From Pseudisothecium myosuroides (Eukaryota > Streptophyta > Bryopsida > Hypnales > Lembophyllaceae), in contig OX637290.1 in assembly GCA_951799445.1 (NCBI GenBank), positions 31,552,987-31,616,986 on the forward strand: a stretch of 64,000 nucleotides of DNA, written 5' to 3'. Below, one piece after another: positions 24,541 through 36,942 of this stretch. The position numbers and the translations under genes are program-made. Under the pieces are notes generated by a model. The model was not told the origin of the DNA, searched no databases, and worked only from the letters and a program-made list of their open reading frames with translations. Each line of letters opens with the position of its first letter. Position 1 is the first letter of the stretch.

Positions 24541-25316
24541 CTAAAAACCTCATAGGCCTCAGAATTCTGATAGGATTTGGTCCAAATTCTCTAGTATTTG
24601 GTTGCAATCTCTGGTTCTAGCTACTAGGGTTACTCTATCAGGTGGAACAAAGAGGGCCCTCCTCTTTGTATGTTCTCTTAGTTTCTTGATTCCTTTTTGT
24701 TGCTTTTCTTTTTGTCTTTTGCTCAGAAAGCTTCCCCACGAGGAATTAACTATATTTTTAGTCTTTGTGCTAGTAATACATGCATTCAAAAACCAACAAC
24801 CCATCCTTAGATCTATACAAAATCTCTAGCTTAGGCACAGTCATTTAGGCACCCAAAATCCATGTGGAAAGTATCATATTTGAACATAATTTGTAAATGC
24901 CACCAGCTCCATCATTCTTTATGACTTAAAGGTTGGTGACAACAATGGGATTCTAAGAACATCTATTCCAATCTAAATATCCGCAAGAAAAAAACCTAGC
25001 CCACTTCATGAACAAATTTTCATAGAGCTGAAGTGGTCACCGAATCCATCATCAACACTATTGTTGTTGTTTTGTTTTTTGTTTTTTTGTTTTTTTAATC
25101 AACACTATTGTTTGAGGAGCACAACAAGGTAAAGGTGCCTCATGTGAGCAAGGCCAAGTTTTCAAGGAGAAAAGTACTCCCTGATCTCTTTACTTGCTCT
25201 CCAAGAGGTCGTTTGACACGGCCAACATTTACTCAACGTTCAAAATTATAAAATAGAGCTTTTTAGTGAGACAAGAATTGTGCTTGATTTGGAGTTTTTT
25301 AGTAGGAGAGAGGGAA
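24527..25316. mobile_element. Stowaway-like MITE with CTCCCTTTGTCCCACTAAAAA end
   Basis: About 790 bp flanked by TA. Left end CTCCCTTTGTCCCACT; right end decayed (agtaggagagaggga). Interior matches the element at 26179-27719 once the nested insertion there is removed. Confidence 0.75.
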
Positions 25317-25359
25317 TAATTTTTATGTATTTTTTAGTAGAAGATTCCCTTGGACCTAT

Positions 25360-26170
25360 AATAGTGATATAGACCTTTCTATTTCTAACCATAGGTGGAT
25401 TGCAAAATTGACCAAGGATTGGTTGCAATATTGAAAGCCTTGCAACCAATCATAATGCTACAACTGCCACAACTTCATAGAAAGAGAACAAACTATAGAT
25501 TTTAAATTGGTCAGCTATTTTACCGTTTTCAAATTGAATTTATTTGGGAAAAAAACATCTTAGATTGAAATTAATTTGTCAAGCTAGTGATTTGACCCCA
25601 TAGATTTTATTTTTTGAAAATAGTGAGAATTGAATTCAAAAACTCATCTTCTATGTTACTTTTTGTTATGAAGATGCTCTTCTTTCTAGCAAAACAAAAA
25701 AACTTCATAAATTTTACACACCTACGGTAGTCCAAATGGAATGATTCAAAGCTATCTATGTAGTGATATTCAAATATATTGTACTATTTGCTTGTCCCCC
25801 AATAAACCGCCAAGTTAGCTTAGCTTGGAATTTCTATACTAAATTTTTTCTATTTTCTTGTAACAATATGGGAGGCACCCCATTCTTGATCACCCCCCTT
25901 ATTTTGGAATGTATTTCTAACCAAGTTTAGAATTTTTTTTCCTTTTCAAGGTTGGAACTAATAAATACATGATACATGTCCCAAGTTGTGAAAAAAAAGT
26001 AGGAAATAATGATTAGGTGAAAAGTTCTTGAATGATCGGAATTGGAAGAGTTTAGACATTGGCTATGGGTCTAAAGCACTTTTTGCCTCCCAAAATTCAT
26101 AATAATTTCAATTCCAGCGATAAAATTATCAATTTTTTGCAATTCATGTCATTTCTATCAATGTATGTCT
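25360..26170. repeat. Family E copy and reversed copy of the 11.7-kb element family
   Basis: 25360-25500 matches family E and contains an uninterrupted 'gatatagacctttctatt', the empty version of the insertion site used at 42.78 kb. 25864-26170 is the reverse of 11677-12076 in part ('ttcttgaatgatcggaattg', 'agacattggctatggg'). No gene. Confidence 0.6.
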
Positions 26171-26178
26171 GAATAATA

Positions 26179-27719
26179 CTCCCTCTGTCCCACTAAAAAA
26201 CTCCAAAAAGCTTTCCTATGAGGGATTAACTACATTTTTAGTCTTTCTGATAGGGATACATGCATTTGAAAACTAGCAATCCATTGTTTAGATCTCTATA
26301 AAATATCTAACTTAGGCACCATTGTTTAGGCACCCAAAATCCATGTAGAAAGTATCATTTTTGACAAATTTGTAAACACTGCCAACTCCATCATTCTTGA
26401 TGATTTAAATGTTGGTAGCAACATTGGGATTCTAGAAACATCTACTGCAACCTAAATACCCACAACAAAGATCCCTACACTACTTCAAGAACAATTCTTC
26501 AAAGTATCGAAGTGGTCACCAAATCCATTGTCAATACTACTGCCTAAGGAAGCACATTGGGTCCAAGGTGTCTCATATTGGCAAGGCCAAGCTTTCTTGG
26601 CGAAGAATGCTCCTTAACCCCAAAGTGACAAAGAGGACAAAAAGTGTCCTCACAGAGTTTCAAGTCCAGTTCAAAGTGCTGCAACTTTTGCATTCAAGGT
26701 CCAAATTCAATAAGACTTGTTGGAAAAGTTGCGTTCTCCCTTCTATTGTTTGTATGGTAAAATTTTCAGATCAATCCAAGATGTGTTTATTTTTTGGAAG
26801 CCAATCGAAGTTCACAACTTCAATTTGAGTTCACCAAATTGCATTTTAGGGCTGCAACTTTGGGGCCTTGTATCTCCTTCATCCATTGCTCATTTTCAAT
26901 AAAATTTGTTGGATTTTGTTCCCCTTGAAGTAACTTATCGTGGTAAAGTTTTCATGTCAATCCAAGTTGTTTTGAATGTTTGGGAGCAATTCGAAGTTCA
27001 AAATCCTGCCATTTTTGGAGTGTAGTGAACTTTGGCGGCTTGTTTCTTCTTCATACAAAGTCCATTTTCAATAATTCTTTTTGGAAAAGTTGCGCATACT
27101 AGTCTAGTTTTTGTGGCTAAAATTTCATGTTAATCCAAGAGTTAATGAGTGACTGAGAAGCATTCTAGTAGGAGGTTCAGCTTTAGATGTGTTTTTTGCA
27201 ATTTTTCTTGCTGATTTTTGACATTTCAAAGCCATTTTGTAGACACAATAATTCAACTGAATGAATTTTTTTTTCACCAATGTGTTTTTATACTAGTTTT
27301 GAATCTTATTTGAGTGTAAAGTTTTTTCATTTGAGTAGGTTTAGAAATCAAACTTCACCTCCAAATGTGTTTTGGGGAAAATTTCAGCATCCATTTTCAA
27401 CACTAAAACATTATGATCTTACAATCTATGTGGCCAAATGACTTCAAAGTTTGTACATGTAATCTACAACATGTACACTACAAGATTGAATGGTTGAGAT
27501 TTGTATAACTTGAAGACATTTAGATCCATAAAGCTTCAAAGCAATGATGTTTTTAAACCCCAGAAATTGAATGTCACTTTGAGGTTAATCACTTCACTTG
27601 CCCCCATGAGGTCGTTCAACACGGCCAACATTTATCCAACAATCGAAATCTAAAAACGGAGCTTTTTAGTGAGACAGAAATTGTGCTTGATTTGGAGGTT
27701 TTTAGTGGGACAAAGGGAG
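26179..27719. mobile_element. Stowaway-like MITE split by a family B element
   Basis: Flanked by TA at 26177-26178 and 27720-27721. Left end CTCCCTCTGTCCCACTAAA; right end inverted as CTCCCTTTGTCCCACTAAA. Total 1541 bp; removing 26618-27584 and one TTAA leaves about 570 bp, shorter than the 790-bp relative at 24527-25316. Confidence 0.85.
26618..27584 (-). mobile_element. Family B TTAA-flanked MITE, copy 2, nested
   Basis: 967 bp between TTAA 26614-26617 and TTAA 27585-27588, inserted in a Stowaway-like element. Ends CCCCAAAGTGACAAAGAGG and GTCACTTTGAGG. Reversed relative to copies 1 and 3. Confidence 0.88.
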
Positions 27720-28929
27720 TATTTGTTTTGCCTTCACTACTCCAGATCATGTTGGAATTCCTTATTCGTTCACTTTCGGGGGGCTCTACCTTACATTTTT
27801 TTCACATGCTTCATTGATCAATGATCATGGGTCAGTTCAGTTTCAGCCAAGGAAATACACTTGGACTATTGGACTTGCTCCTAATTTATTTTTTTGCTAT
27901 GGTCACGTAGATATCTACACTGAATAGGGATATTAAGGGGACCCACACTAATTAATCTACATTCCACACTATATAAATATCTATCTTCAATGTACATCTA
28001 TAGTTACTGAAGTGTGCGGAGGATGTACATCAAGTTTCAAAATCTACAATTTTCTAAGATTAGTCCCTTTAATTGTTTGGTCCCCTTAATACCCCTATTT
28101 AGTGTAGACACACCATGGGTAACAATTAATGGACATATAACCATGTCCCGCCTTGTGTTTATAGTTCAATTACTGTAGCTTCCCCCTCTCCAGGAATTGA
28201 TATGATTCTCATTTGTGCATTCAATGTCCTTCATTGACAGAGTCCTGATACCTACCCAGGCAAGGTACTCGAAGATGATGGCCAAGTAAGTAAGTAAGCT
28301 TAAAGTCCTGATAATAAATTAAGTTAGATTACATTTCACCTTCAAAGTTCAGTTCAAACCACAGCTTCAGTTATCATAAGAACAGCCCCATGAAATTTCG
28401 TTTCATTTGTGCCAAAAATAACAAAAAACAAAAACAGACCCACAGCAACATGCTCAAGCAAATCAATGGAGGACATTCTTCTATCGTACAAGATCAGTGG
28501 TACAAAATCTTTAGAGGTCAGTTGTGGCATGTTGGTGTAGGAGAATAGGGTTGCTCTAATATCAATAAATGAAGCACAACTCAATTTCATAAAGTTGGCC
28601 CAGTCTGGGTATGATAGAGTTGCAAGACCGTACCCGGATAGTAGGTTCGGCTTAAATTAATTAAAAGCAAAAGTGCCAAATTTTTCTGCTAATTTTGGGA
28701 CCAAGTAGCCGAATTTACAAATAAATATTAAGATGGTTTGTCGAAAATCCACAGAACCCATTGAGTCATATCCCAATCTGTCATTTGCCAGTGTACCATG
28801 AAAATGTTTATTTCATAGGAACTTGAAGGGATTACTTCGAAGACATTTTGTGAGATTGTAAGGTGGGGAGGTTGTTTATATAATGAAATCCATTGTCCAT
28901 CATAAATCCTCAAAGGATATGGGATAATT
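27720..28929. other. Spacer, no gene recognised
   Basis: An element end of the TAAGGTAG kind lies near 27782-27794. Otherwise no repeat partner, coding exon or RNA gene could be supported. Short frames on the minus strand at 28354-28590 and 28728-28913 look random. Confidence 0.35.
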
Positions 28930-29350
28930 CAAGATCGCTCATTGTCAAAATGCAGGAATTTTGTTGAATGTTGAACTTCATACCTCATTTTGGTATAGTA
29001 GAATAAGTTTTAAAAAAAAACTTTGAACTAAGAAAAATTGTGAAATCAAGGTAAATTTCATCTCCAAAAAATTTGTTTAAGATTTTAAGCCTCCAATCAA
29101 AAGTTATGGACAAAATTCAGAGAGGATGTTTGAAAAATGTTCCTTCCAATCCTTTTTTGAATTTTGTCCATAACTTGTGATTGGAGGCTCAAAATCTCAA
29201 ACAGATTTTTTGGATATGAAAGTTACCTTGATTTTCCAACTTTTTTTAGTTCAAAGTTTTTGTAAAAAATTATTCTACTATGCCAAAATGAGGTCTAAAA
29301 TTTTACTTTAAACAAAATTCTTGCTTTCAACTTAACTATGAGCAATTGAG
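28930..29350. repeat. Fold-back repeat with arms of about 170 bp
   Basis: Left arm about 28930-29115 ('gctcattgtc', 'cctcattttggtatagtag', 'gcctccaatcaaaagttatg') recurs inverted at about 29155-29350 ('cataacttgtgattggaggc', 'ctactatgccaaaatgagg', 'actatgagcaattgagc'). One arm alone recurs at 58770-59010. Confidence 0.8.
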
Positions 29351-31260
29351 CTCCTTTTGATCCTCAATTTACATATCCCATATAGGTTGCTTTACCTCCT
29401 ACCACTTCACTTATATAAAGATCTTGTCCTCTCAACTTGTCACACTCACATTACCAAATGGCGTTTAAAACTATAAAAGATGGAAGTCCAAAAATTTTAA
29501 TTTTCTAAAATTCATAGCCGAATTTTTCAAAAAATAATATTCTAAAGTGCCAAATATTATTTTGGACTTAAATTTAATATTTGGCACCAAAGTGCTGAAC
29601 GTGCTATCTGAGTACGATAGTCCAAAGATTTGTAGCTATCATAAAATTGTTTGTATCCACACACTCGAACCTGATGCAATCTATTGAGTAGCGAAAGCGT
29701 GAACAATGACACCCCGGACACTCTTTCATCCTCCCAAAGCACTTCTACATCATCAAGTCATTGTGCATGTTGTCCAGTTCATCAGACATGGTTTTAAACC
29801 TATCAACAACCCTAATCTTTGCAAATCTTTCCTCCACCATTGGAGAAGTTGTTAGCCTCCAAAGTTCTCCATCCTATCCACTGAGTTGGCTATATTGATT
29901 GGTGACCTGATAGGTTGAAGAAGTGGACAAACCTTAGGTTTTGAAACTTCAGTGCACACCACCAGTGTGGAAAAACATGCCATGCTTGGCTCTTCGCGTT
30001 CTCTGTGCTTCACATGGCCCTAAACACTTCCAAGGTCGACAACTGCTGGCCACTACTAAACTAGCAGCAATGCATAAGGTAGGAGGTCCATAAAGCGACC
30101 ATCTAAGCGCTGAACCTAAATTTTGGGGAGGTAAAACATCTTGAAATATTTTTCAGTAAATTTTCCTTGAAAGACAAGAAGAAATGGCATGTGGCATAAG
30201 TTGTTTCATATTTTTTGGAGCTTTGTGGAATTAGTTATGAAATTTTGAAGTTGAAATGCCATAGGGCTCCAAAAGCGACCACCTCCTAAAATGTACATTG
30301 TTTGTACATTTTGATTAATTGAAAAAAGCAAAATGTACCTCTGTGTCCTGTTCAGTTCAAAATGCCCTGTCGGAGTTCGAGCCTCCTACCTTACTCGGTT
30401 CCAAATTGCCAAGAAGGTTTAAGGAAAGGGACTCCGTGTTGTGGATTACCTAGCTCGATCGGAATGCCACTTGTTTCAGCAATACTCCATGGCCCACTAA
30501 CAAGCTTGAGAATGCTCTCTGGGAAGTTTTTAAGGATCATGGTCGAGTGGCATGGGCAAAAACTACCAAGTTGTGTGAACAGTATCTGAACAAGGCTGAA
30601 GTCTTCCTCAAACGCTTCAACAACACTTGGCTACAGTCCAAGTTCTTCGGAGTCTGATCTCAGTTCTATATGACTATATGAGATGACATCTTGCACTTCC
30701 CCAAATGGGGCAATTCAATTCAGTTGAGCTCATTGTGTTTGGCTGGCCTAGTTTCACGTGAGGGACTGGGGTGCTTAGGTGTTGTTCTCTTGTTTGTTGT
30801 CTGAAAATGTAAAAATTCTTGCCGAGGTTACTGCCACTGGTTCGCTGTACTTTTTCCGCATTAATGGAAATCGTCTGGATGTTAAAAAATAAAAAATAAA
30901 AAATAAAACTTCAGTGGACAAGGATGCTATTTAAGCCATTGACCATTGAAATTATTTTTTCCAAGTGCTCGTCTGAACTTCTGGGCCTCACTCATTTGCA
31001 CCCTGCTCATTTGAGGTCCTCTTGCAATCAGCCAACTCACTTTTTGTGGTCAAGGATTGGCAGACGCGTGAGCCCCAAAGCCGTCCTTGGAGCCCTGATT
31101 ATTTTCTGCACAACTGTCTGCACAACTGGTCTCTGTGGGATTTCCCATGTACAGGGGGCCTTGTACAGGACAGGACAGTAGTACATTACATTACAGTATG
31201 TACTTACATGAATGGATGTCGGCGGGTTAGACTACTGTACACAAAATAGTAAAATTAGGT
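29351..31260. other. Mixed spacer with a family H fragment; no gene recognised
   Basis: 30074-30300 is a family H-related copy (ends near taaggtaggaggtccat, internal 'aaaagcgaccacctcc'). The part 30340-30900 is more GC-balanced and may derive from an old element, but I recognise no protein in any frame. Short AAAAATAA repeats stand at 30885-30905. Confidence 0.4.
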
Positions 31261-31263
31261 TGC

Positions 31264-32515
31264 CTTAAGGTAGGTATCCCAAAACCGCCACTAATTGCTA
31301 CTGTGCCTAATTACTAGTCTTAGACTGTTCAAATTCTTATATTTTCTTATTGGCAAGGGAAAGGAGGTTCCAACGCACCAAAGAACACGACATTTGGATA
31401 TTGTATGCAAAAGTTATGAAGGAACAAAGTCTGGTTCTAAAAGCATTTCTTTCACAGAGGTACATAACTGATTTTGGAGATGTACACACACTGAAGATGG
31501 TGCTTTAACCCTTCACCGCCCAAGGCCGTTTTGGGTTCAAAAATATCACTGCTTTTGAAGTGATATAGATCTAAATGTCACTAAGCTATAGAGATCTTAA
31601 CCGTACAATCTTGTAGTTTACATGTTGTAAATGATGTGTATCAAATTTGAAGTCATTTGACCGGATAGATTGCGAGATTATAATGTTTTAGTGTTGAAAA
31701 AGGATGCTGAAATTTTCCTAAAAACACATTTAGAGGCGAAATTTGATTTCTAAACCTAATCAAATGAAAAAACTTTAAACTATAAAGTGATTCAAAACCA
31801 ACATACAAACACATTGATGAAAAAAAATATCATTCAATTGACTCAATGTGCTTGCAAAATAGCTTGCAAATGTCAAAAAATAAGCAAGAAAAGTTGCAGA
31901 AAACACAGACGAGGCTGAACCTCCTTCTACTAAAATGCTTCTCAGTCATTCATAACTTCTTGGATTGATATGAAATTTTAGCCACACAAACTAGACTAGT
32001 ATGCGCAACTTTCTCAAAAAATTTTATTGGAAACGGACACTATATGAAGCAAATACAAGCCGCCGAAGTTCACTGTAGTCCAAGAATGCCGGGATTTTGA
32101 ATTTCGAATTGCTCCCAAACATTCAAAACAACTTGGATTGACGTGAAAATTTTACCACAATAACTAGACTTCAAGGGGAATGTAACCCAACAAATTTTAT
32201 TGAAATCTAACAACGAATGAAGGAGATACAAGCCCCCGAAGTTGCAGCCATGAATTGCACTTTGGTGAATCAAATTGAACCTGTGAACTTCGATTGGCTT
32301 CCAAAAAATCATTACCTCTTGTATTGATCTGAAAATTTTACTACACAAACTAGAAGAGAAGGCGCAAATGTCCCAACAAGTTTTATTGAATTTGGACATC
32401 GGATGCAAAAGTTACAGTACTTTGAATTGAACTTAAAACTGTGTAAGGACACTTTTCGGCCCCATGGGCGGTGAGGGGTTAAGGTCAGTGGCGCATTTGG
32501 GATGCCTACCTTACC
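31264..32515. mobile_element. Family C MITE with TAAGGTAGG ends, split by family B copy 3
   Basis: Left end taaggtaggtatccc and right end gggatgcctacctta form an inverted pair. The interior ('gcaccaaagaacacgacat', 'gattttggagatgtacac') matches 19430-19690 and 33070-33240. Its continuity is broken at 31505 by a TTAA-flanked element. Confidence 0.75.
31509..32478 (+). mobile_element. Family B TTAA-flanked MITE, copy 3
   Basis: 970 bp between TTAA 31505-31508 and TTAA 32479-32482. Left end CCCTTCACCGCCCAAGGCCG, right end inverted as CCCCTCACCGCCCATGGGGC. This is the least diverged end pair of family B in the window. No open frame encodes a transposase. Confidence 0.9.
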
Positions 32516-33040
32516 TCAGATAAATTACCTCATGACTCAATACTTGTTCACATGGAGGCGCATGCAACTCTTTAAATTGGGCCTTGAAGTGGTGCACTAA
32601 TCTATGCTATACCCATGGCTCTGGATTGAATGCATCATTGCACAGTAGCAGTGAATATTCACATAGTGTGGACCCTCGAGAAATTAGTGTGAGGCCACCT
32701 AATTTCACTATTTTATGTAGTGGGTATTGGGATATAAAGTGGGCACCTCAAAGGACCTACTTTGTGTGACTGTGCCTACACTAAATAATAAAATTGGGTT
32801 GCCTTGATAATTAGGTTGCCTTCATTAGAAAAGTTACCTCATGACTCACTACTTGTCCAGATGGAGGCACATGCCGTTTTCTAAACCCAAGCCATGAACT
32901 AGTGCACTAATCCATGTAATACACATGGTTTCTACATTACTGCATCTTTCTACAGTCTCTGTAGATATTTATACAGTATAGAATGTTGAGAAATTAGTGT
33001 GGGGGAACCTAATTTCACTATTTAGTGTAGATACTATTAT
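32516..33040. repeat. Direct duplication, period about 308 bp
   Basis: Blocks such as 'acctcatgactca' (32528 and 32836), 'tggaggcacatgc'-like (32554 and 32863), 'gtgcactaatc' and 'cacctaatttcactat'-like occur twice in the same order about 308 bp apart. No gene in either unit. Confidence 0.75.
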
Positions 33041-33240
33041 TAGATTGAACAAATTTTCATGAATTCCAACAAGTGAAAGGAGGTTTCAACATTTCAAAGA
33101 ATGCGACATTTGGGTATCATATGCAAAAGTTATAAACGATCAAAAAAAATTTCCCCAAATAGGTATATATTGATTTTGGAGATGTACATAGAGTAGTGAT
33201 GGGAATTTAGGTCATTGGCGCATTTGAGGGTGTCCACCTT
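33041..33240. repeat. Family C fragment without insertion
   Basis: Matches the flanks of the family B copy at 31.5 kb across its insertion point: 'gagatgtacatagagtag' then 'gggaatttaggtcattggc', uninterrupted. It serves as the empty-site counterpart. Confidence 0.7.
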
Positions 33241-34758
33241 TAACAACGAATGTACTGATAAATAATCAAGGATGTTTGAAGTGCAAGGGTATGTCTCAAC
33301 ATGACTACATTGACTTGTCCAAATGGTCACACTACAAAGTTTTATTTTTGTAGAATTTGGTACAAAAAGGGTAGTCGTACAGGTATTTCAATCATCACTA
33401 ATTCAAAATAGTGTGACTTTGGTAAATTAGTGTCACATACGCTACTAGGTCAAATCAATGTAGTAAGAGAAAAGAAATGAAGAGCTCCGTCTTCTTCCAG
33501 TATGAACGGGTGACTTCAGAGGAAGTAGAATTGAAATCGCCAAATTAAAATTGTCCAATAATGACTAACTTGGTAGGACATAGCCATGAAGCAAAAAAAA
33601 ATAACTCTCATCTTAAGTAAATCGCAAGTTTATTAGAGGTGCAATATTTTACTTTAAGGAAAGGAAACTTGCATGTAGATACTTGAAAAAAATGTAAAGA
33701 TTTTTAACAATGAAGAGTTAATAAATACCAAAGTGATGGAGGGGATTTGGATGTTGATGATAGAGTATGGTCAAATGGTGTAAGGGCAATAGCTAGAATC
33801 AAACAAATTGAAAGGTCTCAAAGAAAATCATTGTGTTGGTCAGGCAACAAATTGAACACCCTAAGACACAAAGAAAAGATAAATGGAGGCACAAATCGAA
33901 TATAGCATTCTTCTTCTTGTGCCCAAAAAATTCATAAATCCAATATGGCATCAACAAAATGTGTTGTCGAGGGATCAATATGAAGCTATCATTGTACAAA
34001 CCAATATTTATAGCTAAATTACTAAATAAAATGTTCTTTTTAAAATTCATTTTGAATTGAAGTATTAATTAGTGATTATCAAAAGATATTGTATGTATGG
34101 GTTAATCCCTAAAGTACCACATTGGATCCTATGTTTTTTTCAAATTAAAGTCTTCAAATTGTTGTGAATCCAGTTTTATTGATTTGTTGATCAATTCCTG
34201 CAATGTTATTGCTTGTTTTTGGTAATACAAAATCCAATGCCATGTGAATATTATATTTTGCAGTACAATCAATCAAATTAATCATCCGAAAAACACAAAT
34301 CCTTCGTCAATAAGGGATTAAACTTAGAATTGTAAATGTCAATGTTTTTTTTCAAATATTTTATATCAATCTTGTTGATGAGAGATAATTTTTTGGACTA
34401 AGAAAATTAAATTTGGATGTCATACATAGTTGCACTCTTTAATTCAAGAGTTATGGCATAGAATTCTAACATTTTACATGGTACAAATGTTAAAAAACTA
34501 ACAAAAGAATTTAAAAAAATGAGTGGACATAATTGAATGGGTATGTTGAACACTTTTATTAGTCTAAAACTTAAAAGGCGAGAACAAACCAAATGGATTG
34601 CCTTGACTTGTTTCCCTTGGACACTTTTATTATCGTAGTCTAAAACTTAAAAGGCGAGAACAAACCAAATGGATTTCTTGGACTTGTTTCCCTTCTATCC
34701 TTGAAAACTTGCTTCAATCAAGGAAGGATGAACCTATCACCAAGTGAGTCTACAAAGT
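33241..34758. other. AT-rich spacer with a short duplication
   Basis: No gene recognised. A unit with 'aaaacttaaaaggcgagaac' occurs twice at about 34565 and 34640. Nothing else supported. Confidence 0.4.
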
Positions 34759-34762
34759 CTAA

Positions 34763-35690
34763 CCCCTAAAGTTCCATGACTATGTTTTCACCAAAAACAT
34801 TTAAAAACTGCCATTTTTAGTACAAGCACCAAATTCTTGAAAAAAAAACTTTTTTGACACATGTAACCATAGGATCTTATAGTAAACTAGTTTTAGAAGA
34901 TGTGGAAAAAATTCAGAATTTTCCACCATGCAGATTGGAAGATATTAGCATTTGGATTGGCAAAAATCCTTTTTTTGTCCCTGCAAAAAACAGGGCAGCA
35001 GCACCTCACAAGGTCACATTTGTATGAAAAAATGTCCAAAATGGTGGTGCTTCTTTGAATTATTTTTCCTAAAAAAGTTGGCTACATGCTAAAAAAATTT
35101 CAAATCATTTGGAATTGTACAATTCTACATATACAAAAAAATAGTAAGTAGAGTAGAAGTAGTCAGGATGATCCAAAATACTAAACTGTTAAGAGTTTAA
35201 TTATGGAATTGAAAAATGTCAATCCCAATGGTTGTAATGTTGTAATAAACAACCTACATCCTATGGAAAAAAAATTCAAAAAATGTTAAGAATTGAGTTA
35301 AATAAACAACTTCAAAGTTTATTTTAGAGTAAAGAATCCATAACTGCCCGCAAACTGAAAAACCTCATAATTTTTTACTCATTGGTCGAAATGGAATGAT
35401 TCAAAGCTTTTCACATATATATAACTCTAGAAAATCAATTTCAAATTTTTATTTTTGAAAAAAGTGATTTTTTCTGATCAGCCCGGACTGCCCAGTTACA
35501 AAAAAAATAACATGTTTGGCCATAACTTTTGACTCCTATTTCCAAATGTCATGAAATTTAGTGCATATGAAAGATATTCCTTGCGCCCACCTTCTATTAA
35601 AATTTCAGCTTAAAATACATAAATCTCTAGTCACACGTACCTGCCCAAAATTTCTATATGACTAGAAAACGCATGCCGGTCCTTTAGGAT
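34763..35690 (+). mobile_element. TTAA-type MITE, family A copy 6
   Basis: About 928 bp. Left end CCCCTAAAG after CTAA (34759-34762); right end GGTCCTTTAGGAT before GTAA, so both flanks have drifted from TTAA. Interior parallels copy 3 throughout ('gaccccactgcc'-like cores, 'cataacttttgactcctatt'). Confidence 0.8.
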
Positions 35691-35708
35691 GTAAAGGTTA
35701 ACTCTTAA

Positions 35709-35940
35709 CCCTTTAGTGACTAAAAAGCCCAAATTGGGCCTCATGTTTTCTTAAGCAATTTGGAAGAGCTTATTTGGAGATTTTTTATTTACTTTAATAA
35801 TTATTTATTTAAACTAATGCATGCAATGTTCTTTATTCAAGCTAATGATATAATAAAAAATTTCATTTAGATTATTCTTTCTACAATATGATCAATCAAA
35901 GTACGCAATGTAAAATCATGAATTCTTAGTACGCAAAGAA
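35709..35940 (+). mobile_element. Family D TTAA-flanked MITE, copy 2
   Basis: 232 bp between TTAA 35705-35708 and TTAA 35941-35944. Left end CCCTTTAGTGACTAAAAAGC; right end decayed. Body is the reverse of 22573-22793. Confidence 0.78.
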
Positions 35941-35973
35941 TTAAGTGATTGACTATGGGTGGTCCTGCCTTAA

Positions 35974-36938
35974 CCCCTAAAGGACCGGATTGCGTTTTTT
36001 AGCTGTATAGATATTTTGGGCAGGTCCGTGTGACTAGAGATTTCCATATTTTAAGCTGAAATTTTAGTAGAAGGTGGGCGCGAGGAATATCTTCCATATG
36101 CACTAAATTTCAGCACATTTGGAAATAGGAGTCAAAAGTTATGGCCAAATATGTTACTTTTTTTCGTAACCGGGCAGTCCGGGCAGCAAGAAAAATTTGG
36201 CAAAAATTTGGATTTTTTTTTAGATATTTTTTTTCTAGTAGATTGTATTTTTGTCTATCTGGAAAGCTTTGATTCATTTCATTTGGATTTGTTATGAGAA
36301 AGTTATGGACATTCTTGTTTTTCGGGCAGTTAGAGCATCTTCTTGAAAAAAATAACTTGTAGGATTCATTTCTAAATGCTATTTTTGCAATTTAAAAAAA
36401 AATAAAAATTCTCATGGTTTAGTTTACTTGCTAGAACAATCTCACCATTGGGATTAGTGTATTTTAATTCCATCTAAAATATATTAATGTTTTAGATTTT
36501 CCTTCTATCTCGTACCTACTTCTACTGAATAATTTTTTTAGGAATGATAATTAATTTTTTTTGAATATTGTTTTTTTTCCTAGACTCTCAACTCAATCCT
36601 CCACTATAAAGATTTGAAGCACAAAACTCTGTAGTGCAAAAATTTTAAGTGCAAAATGTTTAAAGTCAAAAAATCTAGTCCCGCAATGTGCTGAAATACT
36701 TGTTTTTTCCACTTTAAACACAGATTTCTTGCAATCTGAGCGGTCAAAAATTCTGAAATTTTTTCCACACATTCTCATACTAGTTAGGTTTAAGATCCTA
36801 CGGTTAGATGTGAAAAAAAAACATTTCTCATTTTTTTTTACTCCTTGCTATAGAAATGGCAGTTTTGATTGTTTTTTGGCAGAAAAATGGCAGTTTTGAT
36901 TGTTTTTTGGCAGAAAAATGGCCTTGGGCCTTTAGGGG
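35974..36938 (-). mobile_element. TTAA-flanked MITE, family A copy 7
   Basis: 965 bp between TTAA 35970-35973 and TTAA 36939-36942. Ends CCCCTAAAGGACC and GGGCCTTTAGGGG. Near the right end a 30-bp piece ('ggcagttttgattg...') is duplicated in tandem. Interior is reversed relative to copy 1. Confidence 0.88.
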
Positions 36939-36942
36939 TTAA

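Noticed and set aside
30340..30900. GC-balanced stretch considered as a retrotransposon gag fragment
   Set aside because: No frame longer than about 75 codons and no zinc knuckle or protease motif could be found.
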